This document shows, one piece after another, positions 38,567 to 48,422 of a stretch of 64,000 nt of DNA. The stretch's first letter is position 1. Every line of letters starts with the position of its first letter. Below the pieces are notes generated by a model. That model saw only the letters and a program-made list of their open reading frames with translations, did not search any database and had not been told where the DNA came from. The DNA comes from an uncultured Cedecea sp. Lineage in GTDB: Bacteria; Pseudomonadota; Gammaproteobacteria; Enterobacterales; Enterobacteriaceae. The stretch is taken from the NCBI RefSeq assembly GCF_947498825.1, contig NZ_CANMLV010000006.1:62001-126000 (forward strand), read 5' to 3'. Both the position numbers and the translations under genes were made by a program.

Positions 38567-40325
38567 GCAGTTAAAGAAACGAAAATATCATAAGGTGGTA
38601 ATATTTTTGTTTGGTCTTTTTATTTGCTCTAACAGTTTTGCAGAGCTATTTAGTGGCAGTAAAAAGGATATTAATCCTGACATTAAAACGCTATCCAGTT
38701 CTGATGAGGATAATTTTTACGTTGCAAGTAATAACAGTGTCCAGCAATTATTTTATGTTCTTGGTGGGGCGCTGAATAAACCTGTCATAGTAAGTACTGA
38801 AGCAGCAAAAAAAAGAGTATCTGGTAATTTTGACCTGAGCAAGCCGAAAGAACTACTTACAAGTCTGGCTGCGCGTACCGGTCTTATCTGGTATGACGAT
38901 GGCAGTTCTATTTATATGTATGACACCAGTGAGATACAAAGCAGTGTCGTACGTTTGGCTTATGCACCTTTTGATAGACTTGTTGCTTTTTTACAGTCAT
39001 CCGGACTCTATGATCTGCGTTTTCCGCTGCGTTCAAATGGTCAGGCTGGTTCATTCTATCTGTCTGGTCCACCCGTTTATGTTGAACTTATTACCGCAGC
39101 GGCAAAGTATATTGATGCAACATATGCCAGACCCGGAACCGGTGAGACAACAATCAGGGTTATCAAGTTAAAGAATACCTTTGTCAATGATCGTACCTAT
39201 AACCAGCGTGATGTACCAATCATTATTCCTGGCGTCGCGACGGTATTAAATCAGTTGCTAAATGGTGGAACAGGGAAAAATGGGAGATTGGCACAGGCGA
39301 ATATTACCGTTGATAATGATACACAAAAAGCATTAGAAACAATGTCAAATAGTCAGAGTGGTAATTTTCCTCCATTGCCAGATTTTAATTTGTCGTCAAA
39401 TAGATCATCAGAAGCGATGCCGGGGAAATCAGTAACGGACTCTATCAGTATTGTAGCGTATTCAGATACTAATAGCTTGTTAGTACAGGGCTCGGAACGG
39501 CAAGTTAGCTTTGTGGAAGATCTCGTGAGTGCTATTGATTTACCTAAGCAGCAAATTCAACTGTCATTATGGATTATTGATATTTCGAAAGATGATGTCA
39601 ATGAACTGGGCGTACGCTGGCAGGCTGGCGTACAGATGGGGAATTCGGGTATTACATTTAATACGAGTTCATTACCACCTAAGAATAGTGTTCTTTTTTT
39701 AGCCGATGTTACGGCTCTGGCTAAAAAAGGGAACGCGCAGATAGTTTCGCGGCCAGAAATACTGACTCAAGAAAACATACCTGCTTTATTTGATAACAAC
39801 AGTAGTTTTTATGCAAAATTGGTTGGTGAACGTAATTCCTCACTAGAGAAGATCACATACGGAACAATGATCAGCGTGTTGCCACGTCTTGCACATCGTG
39901 AGCAAGAAATAGAAATGGTATTAAACATTCAAGATGGGGGAGTATTACCTAATGCCGATGGTAAGAATGACTATGTTGATAATTTGCCAACGGTTCATAA
40001 TACCCAAATTAGTACTGAAGCACGTGTACCAGTAGGATATAGTTTATTGGTTGGTGGATATAGTCGTGATCAGGATGAACAAAATAACATTGGCATACCA
40101 TTATTAAAGGATATTCCATATTTGGGGAAACTCTTTAATTACAGTTACATGAGTAATAAGAAAATGATTCGCTTGTTTTTGATTCAACCGCAATTATTAG
40201 CACGCGGTGAGAGTTGGCAAGGATATGAAACGAATGATCCCATTCTGGGAAGGTCCCAGGAAGGCGGCGATGTGACATTAAAATCAACAGTCTCTATGCT
40301 ACGTAATACGATGAAGTCATATTAA
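38559..40325 (+). CDS. invG: Outer-membrane secretin SctC (InvG/MxiD)
   Basis: A secretin of 588 residues: signal peptide (FLFGLFICSNSFA), N0/N1/N3 ring domains (VQQLFYVLGGALNKPV, then VRLAYAPFDRLV) and a C-terminal secretin barrel (VPVGYSLLVGGYSRD, GIPLLKDIPYLGKLF). It forms the outer-membrane ring of the needle complex. GGAAGG precedes the ATG at 38559. Salmonella InvG needs the pilotin InvH; no invH-like gene is visible in the island. The C-terminus extends about 25 residues beyond the barrel and may bind a pilotin encoded elsewhere. Confidence 0.95.
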   Translation: MNKQLKKRKYHKVVIFLFGLFICSNSFAELFSGSKKDINPDIKTLSSSDEDNFYVASNNSVQQLFYVLGGALNKPVIVSTEAAKKRVSGNFDLSKPKELLTSLAARTGLIWYDDGSSIYMYDTSEIQSSVVRLAYAPFDRLVAFLQSSGLYDLRFPLRSNGQAGSFYLSGPPVYVELITAAAKYIDATYARPGTGETTIRVIKLKNTFVNDRTYNQRDVPIIIPGVATVLNQLLNGGTGKNGRLAQANITVDNDTQKALETMSNSQSGNFPPLPDFNLSSNRSSEAMPGKSVTDSISIVAYSDTNSLLVQGSERQVSFVEDLVSAIDLPKQQIQLSLWIIDISKDDVNELGVRWQAGVQMGNSGITFNTSSLPPKNSVLFLADVTALAKKGNAQIVSRPEILTQENIPALFDNNSSFYAKLVGERNSSLEKITYGTMISVLPRLAHREQEIEMVLNIQDGGVLPNADGKNDYVDNLPTVHNTQISTEARVPVGYSLLVGGYSRDQDEQNNIGIPLLKDIPYLGKLFNYSYMSNKKMIRLFLIQPQLLARGESWQGYETNDPILGRSQEGGDVTLKSTVSMLRNTMKSY

Positions 40326-40335
40326 GGAGCATTAT

Positions 40336-41445
40336 ATGTCTATCCGCTCTATCACTCCCGTTGACGTGAGTCGCTTTTATTTTCGGCAGAACACGAATCG
40401 CGTTGCAACTAATCATTCACGTAATTCGAGTAAAATAGCGGAGTCAACAATTATTAATCTGCAAGATGAAATAAGTTCCGCTAGCGAAGAAATAAGCGAC
40501 ATCTTTAGTGTGTTTGGTCGATTTAGTAAAACCGGACGCAGAAATGATGGTGCGGAAAATGACTTTGTTTCATCAATACTCGAAGATAAGGCTGATGAAA
40601 AATTAGGAACTATCGTCAAGAATATTCATAATTTACGGAATCTGGCTAAATTTTTAACTTTTTCCAGGAGTCTTTTTCCTAATGATAGCGATCTTATGTT
40701 GGCGCTACGAGAACTTCTATTAAGCCGTCAATTATCAGAGTTACAAAAAAAGATAATTAGAGAGTCGATACATGAGTTAGAGAAGTTTTGTGATAGCGGA
40801 AAGATGAACTCAGGCATTAATATTGGTCAGCTTGCAAAACGTTTTAGTAACAGAAAATGTGGGGTTCCAGTCTCATCTAAAGAGTTACGTAATAGTTATT
40901 TGCGTTTTCTTGAGCTAGACATTCCCGCAAGTTTGATATATCAAGACTGGATTGATGAGTTTGGGTGCGAAAATCGTACGCGTTTACTTTCTTTCACACT
41001 ATCGGCATTAGTTGCCGATATGAAATCCAATGTTCCTGGCATACATTTTGATGAATTTGGCCCCTTGAGTTCAAAATTATCTGATGCACGAATGTTGCAT
41101 ACTCTTGATCAGTTATTACTTGAACATTTTAGTAATTTTTCCTTTTATGAAAAGCTAAAAAGTACTAATGGTATCATCGTAGATGAGGGAGTCATAAAGC
41201 TATTTATGATTGGTCTGACAGACAGCCATGCTTTTGAAAAAGAGTTGTCATATTTTCATCAACAGTATATGTCTGAACTTTTGATTAAACAAAAAGCGAC
41301 TGCCTGCCAGGCATTTCGTAATGTTTACAACGTTACTCCTGAGAATTTATATATCTATCCGAAATGTCGACTTTTTATTCAAGATTATATGTCCTCATTG
41401 ATGCTTTCAATGCATAAAAAAGAAATGAATAATATCCACTGGTAG
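40336..41445 (+). CDS. invE: Gatekeeper SctW (InvE/MxiC)
   Basis: A 369-residue member of the YopN/TyeA/InvE gatekeeper family, which controls the order of translocator and effector secretion at the export gate. It is helical throughout, with an N-terminal secretion region and hallmark segments such as LRELLLSRQLSELQKK. AAGGAG precedes the ATG. Position between invG and invA is as in SPI-1. Confidence 0.92.
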   Translation: MSIRSITPVDVSRFYFRQNTNRVATNHSRNSSKIAESTIINLQDEISSASEEISDIFSVFGRFSKTGRRNDGAENDFVSSILEDKADEKLGTIVKNIHNLRNLAKFLTFSRSLFPNDSDLMLALRELLLSRQLSELQKKIIRESIHELEKFCDSGKMNSGINIGQLAKRFSNRKCGVPVSSKELRNSYLRFLELDIPASLIYQDWIDEFGCENRTRLLSFTLSALVADMKSNVPGIHFDEFGPLSSKLSDARMLHTLDQLLLEHFSNFSFYEKLKSTNGIIVDEGVIKLFMIGLTDSHAFEKELSYFHQQYMSELLIKQKATACQAFRNVYNVTPENLYIYPKCRLFIQDYMSSLMLSMHKKEMNNIHW

Positions 41446-41503
41446 AGATAATATTTTATCGAAAACCAATCCATGCTATGTTTGATTAATGTTTTAGGTT
41501 AAA

Positions 41504-43555
41504 ATGCTGCAAAATTTTATCTCACAAATTAGAACCAGACCTGAACTTATTATTCTGGTAATAATGATTATGGTTGTGGTAATGTTAATTATTCCATTAC
41601 CCACTTTTTTAGTTGATTTTTTAATCGGTCTTAATTTAACAATAGCTCTATTAATATTCCTTGGGTCATTTTATATTACCAAGATTCTTGACTTCTCAAC
41701 ATTCCCATCAATATTGTTAATTAGTACTATATTTCGGTTGGCAATTTCTATCAGCACAACGCGCTTAGTACTGGCAGACGCTGATGCTGGAGAAATTATC
41801 ACAAGTTTTGGTGAGTTTGTTATTGCAGATAATTTGGTTGTTGGTTTTGTTATTTTCTTTATTGTTACAATTGTACAATTTATCGTTATTACTAAAGGTT
41901 CTGAACGTATTGCAGAGGTTGCAGCCCGGTTTTCTCTTGATGCTATGCCCGGTAAACAAATGAGTATTGATGCTGATTTACGAGCTGGTGTTATCGATGA
42001 AGCAGAGGTTAAACGGCGGAGACGCGATTTAGAGGCTGAAAGCCAACTCTATGGAGCTCTCGATGGGGCAATGAAGTTTATCAAAGGTGATGCTATAGCT
42101 GGAATCATTATCATCTTTGTTAATTTGTTAGGTGGTATTACAGTCGGTGTTTTTCAGCATGGTATGAGTTTGTCACGTTCTATGTCAGTCTTTACTATGT
42201 TAACAATTGGTGATGCTTTGGTTGCTCAGATCCCGGCTCTTCTTATTTCGATCAGTGGTGGGTTGATTGTTACACGGGTTAATAATAATGAAAATAATAA
42301 CCTTGGCGCAAAAATACTTCGGGATTTATTCTCCAACAAATTTATCCTTGTCATTACGGCAATACTTTCTATTGCGCTTGGCTTGCTGCCTGGATTTCCA
42401 TTTCCAATATTTGCCGTGCTGTCTGTATTATTTTTGGCTGTATTTTTTCAGCAAAAAAGGACCGAAAAAAGAGGGAGGAATTCAAGTAGTGATATACAGA
42501 AAGAAAATGATCAGGTTGAAGAAAAAAATAAACCTGTAATGATTGATGGTCAATACATACCAGAAACGATACCACTGATTATAACGGCCTGGAAAGGTTA
42601 TGAATCATATTTTGAAGAAAATAACTTATCATCATTGTTGAAACGGAATTTCTTTGTTGAATATGGTGTCAGATTACCTGATGTGGTGATGCATTATGAT
42701 AATGATGTTGAACATGGCAAGCTATCGGTAGCAATTAATGAAATACAGGTTGCGACATACCAGGTTATTCCCGGAATGTATAAAGTATTAATGAGAGGAG
42801 AGGAACTACAAATTCTTGAGCCAAGCGTAAAAGTAATTGATACACCGAAAGGTGATACTTATTGGTTGCCAGAGAATTTGAATAGTAAAGCTCATCAGCT
42901 AGGTTTCTATACCAGAAGTTCTATCGATGAATTTTATGCCTGCGTTTCAACATTATTAGTACATAACATTTCGGAATTCTTTGGTATTCAAGAGACCAAA
43001 ATACTATTGGATGATCTTGAGATAAAATACCCAGAGTTACTCAAAGAGTGTTATCGTAGTAATACTGTCCAACGAATTACTGAAGTTTTTCAAAGATTAC
43101 TTCAGGAACGAATTTCTATTAGGAATATGCGCCTTATTCTTGAAGCTCTGGTCCAGTGGGCGCCTAAAGAAAAAGATCCGATCATGTTGGTTGAGCATGT
43201 GCGAGGTGTACTGGCACGCTATATTTCTAATCGTTTTTCTACTAAAGGAATAATTAGAACATTGGTGATGTCACATGAAATGGAGAGTGATATCCGTGCA
43301 GGTATTAGACAGACATCAAATGGAACATTTATTAATCTTGCTCCTCCTGAAACGGAAAACATTATCAGGCAGTTAGAGTCAACATTAAGCATTAATGGTA
43401 TTGATGCACGGGATATTATTTTAATGGTATCTCTTGATATTAGACGTTTTGTTAAAAAGATAGTTGAAGGAACTTATCCTGAAATGGAAGTGCTCTCTTT
43501 TGGAGAAATTTCTACAGGCGTTAAGGTCGATGTTATTGGTTCACTTGATAAATAA
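41504..43555 (+). CDS. invA: Export gate protein SctV (InvA/MxiA)
   Basis: The major export-gate component of the FHIPEP/LcrD family, 683 residues. The N-terminal half has about eight transmembrane segments (17-320) with the conserved DADLRAGVIDEAEVKRRR cytoplasmic loop; the C-terminal half is the nonameric cytoplasmic ring that receives chaperone-substrate complexes. Length and sequence fit InvA (685). Confidence 0.97.
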   Translation: MLQNFISQIRTRPELIILVIMIMVVVMLIIPLPTFLVDFLIGLNLTIALLIFLGSFYITKILDFSTFPSILLISTIFRLAISISTTRLVLADADAGEIITSFGEFVIADNLVVGFVIFFIVTIVQFIVITKGSERIAEVAARFSLDAMPGKQMSIDADLRAGVIDEAEVKRRRRDLEAESQLYGALDGAMKFIKGDAIAGIIIIFVNLLGGITVGVFQHGMSLSRSMSVFTMLTIGDALVAQIPALLISISGGLIVTRVNNNENNNLGAKILRDLFSNKFILVITAILSIALGLLPGFPFPIFAVLSVLFLAVFFQQKRTEKRGRNSSSDIQKENDQVEEKNKPVMIDGQYIPETIPLIITAWKGYESYFEENNLSSLLKRNFFVEYGVRLPDVVMHYDNDVEHGKLSVAINEIQVATYQVIPGMYKVLMRGEELQILEPSVKVIDTPKGDTYWLPENLNSKAHQLGFYTRSSIDEFYACVSTLLVHNISEFFGIQETKILLDDLEIKYPELLKECYRSNTVQRITEVFQRLLQERISIRNMRLILEALVQWAPKEKDPIMLVEHVRGVLARYISNRFSTKGIIRTLVMSHEMESDIRAGIRQTSNGTFINLAPPETENIIRQLESTLSINGIDARDIILMVSLDIRRFVKKIVEGTYPEMEVLSFGEISTGVKVDVIGSLDK

Positions 43556-43567
43556 AATGAGGTGTTT

Positions 43568-43975
43568 ATGAAGTATGATTTAGTCTCTCTGTTGTCGGCA
43601 ATGTTAAAAAATGTTGGAATGGATAATATCATTGATAAAAATTTGAGTAATCATTCAACAATTTCTTTAAACATGAAAGACGATATTCCAACTATTCATA
43701 TCAAAAATGATAATGACCAAGTGTGGGTATGGGCAACGTTATGTGATTATAATGTTTCAAATCTATCTTATTTCAGCAAAAACCTTTTTCCTATTATGTT
43801 TAATTATAATGAAGAAGTTTTCTATTGTGGACAGCCTTGTTTATATCCGATTGAAGGAAATCTAGAGTTACGCACGCAGGTTAAAGATGAATATTTAGCG
43901 TCACCAGAGGTTTTTTTAGTATTCCTAGATCACTATCTTACTATTTTACAAGACTATCGTATGGTTCTGGTCTGA
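43568..43975 (+). CDS. invB: T3SS class IB chaperone (InvB/Spa15-like)
   Basis: A small acidic protein of 135 residues with the alpha/beta pattern of class I secretion chaperones, between invA and invC as invB in Salmonella and spa15 in Shigella. Such chaperones bind the N-termini of several effectors and the first translocator; the SipA-position protein at 55504 is a natural client. The ATG at 43568 is preferred over GTG at 43562 because of GAGGTG upstream. Confidence 0.87.
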   Translation: MKYDLVSLLSAMLKNVGMDNIIDKNLSNHSTISLNMKDDIPTIHIKNDNDQVWVWATLCDYNVSNLSYFSKNLFPIMFNYNEEVFYCGQPCLYPIEGNLELRTQVKDEYLASPEVFLVFLDHYLTILQDYRMVLV

Positions 43976-43992
43976 ACACATGGAGTGATAGT

Positions 43993-45288
43993 ATGACCGA
44001 TCATTGTTTTGTTCATCTCGCACACCCTTTACGAATTCAGGGAAATATGATAGAGGCTCATTTGCCTGGAACGAAAATTGGCGAAGTCTGTGAAGTACAG
44101 CGTTCTATTCTTGAACCCGAAGTGATAGGTATCGCACAGGTTATCGGTTTTAACAGGGAGTACACCCTGCTGAGTTTACTCAATGATAATCAAGGCTTCT
44201 CCCGGGACAATGTCTTGTTACCAACAGGAAAACCATTTCAAATTGAAGTCAGCAATGACATGAGGGGGGCAATTATTGATGCGACAGGTACGATTCGAGG
44301 CAGGCTTGACGATAATTCGCCAGAGATAATAACAACAGGAAGTACCCTGGAAGTCACCGGCTCACCGCGTGATTTTTCACAACGTAAACCAATAACAGAT
44401 CCTTTAGCTACGGGGGTTAGATCTATTGATGGTTTGCTAACCTGTGGGCAGGGACAGCGTATGGGAATATTCGCTGCAGCAGGCTGCGGTAAAACATCAT
44501 TAATGAATATGATAGTTGAGCATTCGGAAGCCGATATCTTCGTTATTGGCTTAATCGGTGAGCGTGGAAGGGAGGTGACCGAGTTTATAGAAGAGTTACG
44601 CCAGTCTTCGAAGTGTTCTCAAGTGGTTATGATTTATGCTACGTCAGATCGTTCCTGTGTTGAACGCTGTAATGCCGCGCTGATTGCATCGACTGTTGCA
44701 GAATACTTCAGTAGGCAGGGGAAGAATGTAATACTTTTTATTGATTCAATTACTCGATATGCCCGAGCGTTGCGAGATATGGCATTGAGTATGGGCGAAT
44801 TACCTGCTCGTAGAGGGTATCCGGCATCCGTTTTTGAAGCATTGCCCAAATTGCTGGAACGTCCAGGGCGATTTATTGATGGTTCAATTACTGCTTTCTA
44901 TACGGTATTGATTGAAAATGAAGAAGAATCAGATGTTATTGGAGATGAAGTTCGTTCAATTCTGGACGGACACATCTACTTAAGTCAAAAACTTGCTTCA
45001 CGCGGACATTTCCCTGCAATTGATATTTTACAAAGCACCAGTCGTGTTTTCCAAAAAGTAACAGCAAATGATCATCAAGAAGCAGCGCTGCGTTTCAGAG
45101 ATTTTTTAGTTCGTCAAAAAGATATGCAGCTTTATCTTGATCTGGGGGAGTATCGACGCGGTGAAAATATCGACAATGATTTAGCATTTGACAAAAAAGA
45201 GCCGATGGAATTTTTTCTTAAGCAAGATATGAACGAATACTCAGATATACACTCTTGCCTGGATAATCTTTATGGATGCGTGGCGTAA
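43993..45288 (+). CDS. invC: T3SS ATPase SctN (InvC/Spa47)
   Basis: A hexameric ATPase of 431 residues, related to F1-beta and FliI, that unfolds substrates and removes chaperones below the export gate. Walker A GIFAAAGCGKTS is at residues 158-169, with LIGERGREVTEFI and the Walker B region VILFIDSITRYARA. Its end overlaps the start of invI by 17 bases. Confidence 0.97.
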   Translation: MTDHCFVHLAHPLRIQGNMIEAHLPGTKIGEVCEVQRSILEPEVIGIAQVIGFNREYTLLSLLNDNQGFSRDNVLLPTGKPFQIEVSNDMRGAIIDATGTIRGRLDDNSPEIITTGSTLEVTGSPRDFSQRKPITDPLATGVRSIDGLLTCGQGQRMGIFAAAGCGKTSLMNMIVEHSEADIFVIGLIGERGREVTEFIEELRQSSKCSQVVMIYATSDRSCVERCNAALIASTVAEYFSRQGKNVILFIDSITRYARALRDMALSMGELPARRGYPASVFEALPKLLERPGRFIDGSITAFYTVLIENEEESDVIGDEVRSILDGHIYLSQKLASRGHFPAIDILQSTSRVFQKVTANDHQEAALRFRDFLVRQKDMQLYLDLGEYRRGENIDNDLAFDKKEPMEFFLKQDMNEYSDIHSCLDNLYGCVA

Positions 45289-45733
45289 TGGAAAACAGTT
45301 TATTTCTCTACTGGAACGTAAACAGGATATTTTAAAAGGAAATATTGCAAGAACTGAAAATAAAATTGCGGCGATAAAAAAAGAGATAAAAAAACATCAG
45401 CAGGAACAGCAATATATAAATCAGCAAATAAAGTCACTCACTCCTTCAGGAAGACTGACACGTGCAGATATTTATAAAGGGATAAGACAGCAGGGGGCAT
45501 TATTAATACATCTTCAAATAATCATTCATAAAGTGACACAACTTGAAGATGAACAATATAAACAGCAAAATATACTTGATAGTTATCGTTCAGCTATGCA
45601 GCAGTTAGATAAACGATACTATAAATTGACGTCATATATAAAAAAGCAAAAGAATATCTATTATCGTCGTTGTGATAATAATGTTGAAAATGAGGCACAA
45701 GAGGTGGCTGTTTATGATAGAAAAAAAATCTGA
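45272..45733 (+). CDS. invI: Central stalk protein SctO (InvI/SpaM/Spa13)
   Basis: A 153-residue, highly charged, almost wholly coiled-coil protein in the invI/spaM slot. SctO is the FliJ-like stalk linking the ATPase to the export gate. The assignment rests on position, length and coiled-coil character. It overlaps invC by 17 and invJ by 20 bases. Confidence 0.88.
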   Translation: MDAWRNGKQFISLLERKQDILKGNIARTENKIAAIKKEIKKHQQEQQYINQQIKSLTPSGRLTRADIYKGIRQQGALLIHLQIIIHKVTQLEDEQYKQQNILDSYRSAMQQLDKRYYKLTSYIKKQKNIYYRRCDNNVENEAQEVAVYDRKKI

Positions 45734-46571
45734 AGTGATATCAGTTCTCACATCTTTCAATGAAAAAGAGTGTGAGGAACGTGATTTTTTGAACAGCCTT
45801 TATAAAAAAAGAAAAGATCAAAAAAACGGTCACGGCGAAGATATTAATGCCAGGATATTCAATGTTATTCCTGAATTATATCATAAATATATGTTCCCTG
45901 ATGATCGAGGTAAGCCGTCTGTTACTAAACACGATTGGTCAGGCGTTCAGAATATTATGCATCAAATGAATCAGGACAGACAGCAACAGATTTTTTTCAC
46001 AACGATGTCGAAAATAAACGAAAACGATACTAACTTGAAAGAGGGGATAGCATCATCAAATTTGCGTACTACCACAGCAGCAGAGGTTGCCGTGGTGGAT
46101 AACTCTGAAAAGTTAACTGACGTGGCGGGAGATGACTCCAAAGAATTAAATATAGAAACAATGAAAACGCAGGTATCCACTGTTCCACTGAAAAATGATG
46201 TGTTGTCAAGTCGGCAAGAACCAATGAGACCACGTCTGGAAACACACAGATCGCAAAGATTAATATCTGATAAAACATCAAAAAATAATATAAGCATGGT
46301 AACTAAGTCCGAAGAAATACAAAAAAAATCATTTAATCTCGATTATCCATTTTCACGCTGGCCGGGTGAACGTTCAGTGAAAGTCTCTATCCCTGTGGAT
46401 ATAAACGCTTCCAGGCATTTGACTTTACTTCCCTCAGATTTTCATGCTGCAGAGATGTTATTACGCCAAGCAGGTCAGTTAAGTGGGTTTACTACTGAAT
46501 TATTGCATCCACAGCAAGAAGATGAAGAATCTGAAAAAAAACAAACTCGAGATGACAGGGAAGAGGAATAA
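45714..46571 (+). CDS. invJ: Needle-length regulator SctP (InvJ/SpaN/Spa32)
   Basis: A 285-residue polar protein, probably the ruler/switch protein that sets needle length and switches substrate class. The low-complexity middle is unconserved; the C-terminal segment (FHAAEMLLRQAGQLSGFTTELLHP) is the likely T3S4-type domain. The ATG at 45714 (MIEKKSEVIS) has AGAGGTGG upstream. The next gene begins 2 bases after the stop. Confidence 0.87.
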   Translation: MIEKKSEVISVLTSFNEKECEERDFLNSLYKKRKDQKNGHGEDINARIFNVIPELYHKYMFPDDRGKPSVTKHDWSGVQNIMHQMNQDRQQQIFFTTMSKINENDTNLKEGIASSNLRTTTAAEVAVVDNSEKLTDVAGDDSKELNIETMKTQVSTVPLKNDVLSSRQEPMRPRLETHRSQRLISDKTSKNNISMVTKSEEIQKKSFNLDYPFSRWPGERSVKVSIPVDINASRHLTLLPSDFHAAEMLLRQAGQLSGFTTELLHPQQEDEESEKKQTRDDREEE

Positions 46572-46573
46572 GA

Positions 46574-47497
46574 ATGAGTCTTCGATCTCAATTGCGCTTG
46601 AGTGATTCAAGATATATGAAGCTTATCCGAGCGTGCCATGCCTATCCTGGACGTGAAATCGTTGAGACTCAAGCTGAGACGTGTTACTTGCAATTACTGT
46701 TAGTTGATGATGGTGATTGCCAGAGGACAGCATTTTTCAGTATTGATCTCTGGCTTCAAAATATGAATAGTCATTTACCTGACATTCCATGGCAGCAGGT
46801 ACCAGCAGATTATTTAATCCGTTGGCTAAATACATTGCAGTTAAGTTTCCTCATTGAAGGTTCAATGTGGACTGTTGCTAATATTTGCCAGCCAGAACTA
46901 TCTATTCCTGGGCGATTATTAGCCATTACAGCAGAGCCATGTAACGTATTATGTACTGACTGGCCAAGTGATTCGCAAGAGAAAGGTGGACTGGATATAA
47001 ACTTTACACAGTTGCCATTAAATTTACGTTATGTATTAGGGAAAAGTCAGGTTGAACTCTCTGCGTTAGTGGATCTGATGCCAGGCGATCTGCTGATGAT
47101 AAAACAGCCCTCATATTATCTGGCCATTGGAAAATGTAATTTATTTGAATTTAGTTATCAAGGAAATGATGAGGTCATAGTGGAAAATTTTATTTACGAT
47201 AGTCAGTTTTCAGAACATGCAGAAGAAGAACATTTATTGAACTGGAGTAATTTACCTGTAGATATAGAGTTTGTCTTAGATAATAACACTCTCACTCTGG
47301 AAAGTTTGAATAATATTAATGTCGGTAGTACCTTACCAGTGAGTGCGGGTGCAGAACAAAAAATAAAAATTTATCTGAACAGAAAGTTTTTCGCAATGGG
47401 GGAACTCGTTGCACTGGAAGGTGGTGGTTTAGCCGTAGAGGTTAGTCAAATAAATATGCGTCCGGAAAATGGAATGAGTGATCCTGATGCTAAGTAA
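46574..47497 (+). CDS. spaO: Cytoplasmic sorting-platform protein SctQ (SpaO/Spa33)
   Basis: The C-ring/pod component of the sorting platform, 307 residues (SpaO is 303). Two SpoA domains occupy the C-terminal half, about residues 145-210 and 230-300 (DIEFVLDNNTLTLESLNNIN, ALEGGGLAVEVSQI). An internal GTG start at codon 203 with its own Shine-Dalgarno is listed separately. Its end overlaps spaP by 11 bases. Confidence 0.93.
   Translation: MSLRSQLRLSDSRYMKLIRACHAYPGREIVETQAETCYLQLLLVDDGDCQRTAFFSIDLWLQNMNSHLPDIPWQQVPADYLIRWLNTLQLSFLIEGSMWTVANICQPELSIPGRLLAITAEPCNVLCTDWPSDSQEKGGLDINFTQLPLNLRYVLGKSQVELSALVDLMPGDLLMIKQPSYYLAIGKCNLFEFSYQGNDEVIVENFIYDSQFSEHAEEEHLLNWSNLPVDIEFVLDNNTLTLESLNNINVGSTLPVSAGAEQKIKIYLNRKFFAMGELVALEGGGLAVEVSQINMRPENGMSDPDAK
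47180..47497 (+). CDS. Probable internally initiated short SpaO product
   Basis: In frame within spaO, GTG at 47180 (codon 203) is preceded by GAGG at 47171-47174 with 5-base spacing. It would give a 105-residue protein holding the second SpoA domain. Salmonella SpaO and Shigella Spa33 make such a C-terminal fragment by internal initiation, and it stabilises the full-length protein. As recalled, the Salmonella start is also a valine codon at 203. Use here is inferred from the site alone. Confidence 0.6.
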   Translation: MENFIYDSQFSEHAEEEHLLNWSNLPVDIEFVLDNNTLTLESLNNINVGSTLPVSAGAEQKIKIYLNRKFFAMGELVALEGGGLAVEVSQINMRPENGMSDPDAK

Positions 47498-48158
47498 TGA
47501 TATTTCGTTAATTGCATTATTATCTTTTTTCTCACTGCTTCCATTTATTATTGCAGGGGGGACTTGCTTTATTAAATTTTCTATCGTGTTGATCATGGTA
47601 CGTAATGCATTAGGCATTCAGCAGGTTCCTTCTACAATAACATTAAATGGTATAGCATTAATGTTAACTGCTTTTGTTATGATGCCAGTATGTCATAAAA
47701 TATCAAATTATATTGAGTCAAATAACATTGACTTTAATAAAAGTGATTCAATTGTGCAACTCATGGATAATGGACTAAGTAGTTATCGTGAGTATCTTGT
47801 TCAATATTCTGACCATGAGCTGATTCGTTTTTTCAATAAAGTGCAACAGCAAACCACAGATGATCAAGAAATTATGATTGAAGAACATGAGTTGAGCTCA
47901 TTATCTTTAATGACATTGATGCCAGCTTATGCTCTCAGTGAGATACAAAGCGCCTTTAAAATCGCTTTCTATCTTTATGTTCCCTTTGTTGTTATTGATA
48001 TGGTGATATCTAGCATACTTCTGGCTTTAGGGATGATGATGATGAGCCCTATAACAATATCAATTCCAATAAAACTCATTCTATTTGTTTCGATGAATGG
48101 CTGGAGTTTACTGACTAAAGGACTGATTGCACAGTACTCGGATCTGATGACAATATGA
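47487..48158 (+). CDS. spaP: Export apparatus protein SctR (SpaP/Spa24)
   Basis: A core export-gate membrane protein of the FliP/SctR family that nucleates assembly of the apparatus. The ATG at 47487 gives MLSNDISLIALL and 223 residues, matching SpaP (224) at the N-terminus; GTG at 47478 would add three residues. Four membrane segments; LLPFIIAGGTCFIKFSIV and YALSEIQSAFKIAFYLYVPF are family motifs. Confidence 0.96.
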   Translation: MLSNDISLIALLSFFSLLPFIIAGGTCFIKFSIVLIMVRNALGIQQVPSTITLNGIALMLTAFVMMPVCHKISNYIESNNIDFNKSDSIVQLMDNGLSSYREYLVQYSDHELIRFFNKVQQQTTDDQEIMIEEHELSSLSLMTLMPAYALSEIQSAFKIAFYLYVPFVVIDMVISSILLALGMMMMSPITISIPIKLILFVSMNGWSLLTKGLIAQYSDLMTI

Positions 48159-48409
48159 ACAACATATTATTTATAGGTAACACAGCATTAATTGTGGTAT
48201 TGAAACTCATTGCTGTGCCTATTGCATTTGCAACAATCGTAGGGATTATAGTCGGCTTGTTTCAAACTATTATGCAAATACAGGAGCAGACATTGCCTTT
48301 CGGTCTAAAAATGCTGGCGGTTTTCGCCAGTATTTTTATGTTAATTGAATGGTTCTCTGCGGAACTGATGACTTTTGCTACTATGGCGATGACAATGGCG
48401 TTTCGCTAA
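48155..48409 (+). CDS. spaQ: Export apparatus protein SctS (SpaQ/Spa9)
   Basis: An 84-residue FliQ/SctS-family protein with two membrane hairpin segments, part of the R5S4T1 export-gate core. The motif GLFQTIMQIQEQTLPFGLK is characteristic. Its ATGA start overlaps the spaP stop by 4 bases. Confidence 0.96.
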   Translation: MNNILFIGNTALIVVLKLIAVPIAFATIVGIIVGLFQTIMQIQEQTLPFGLKMLAVFASIFMLIEWFSAELMTFATMAMTMAFR

Positions 48410-48422
48410 GCATGGTGAATTT

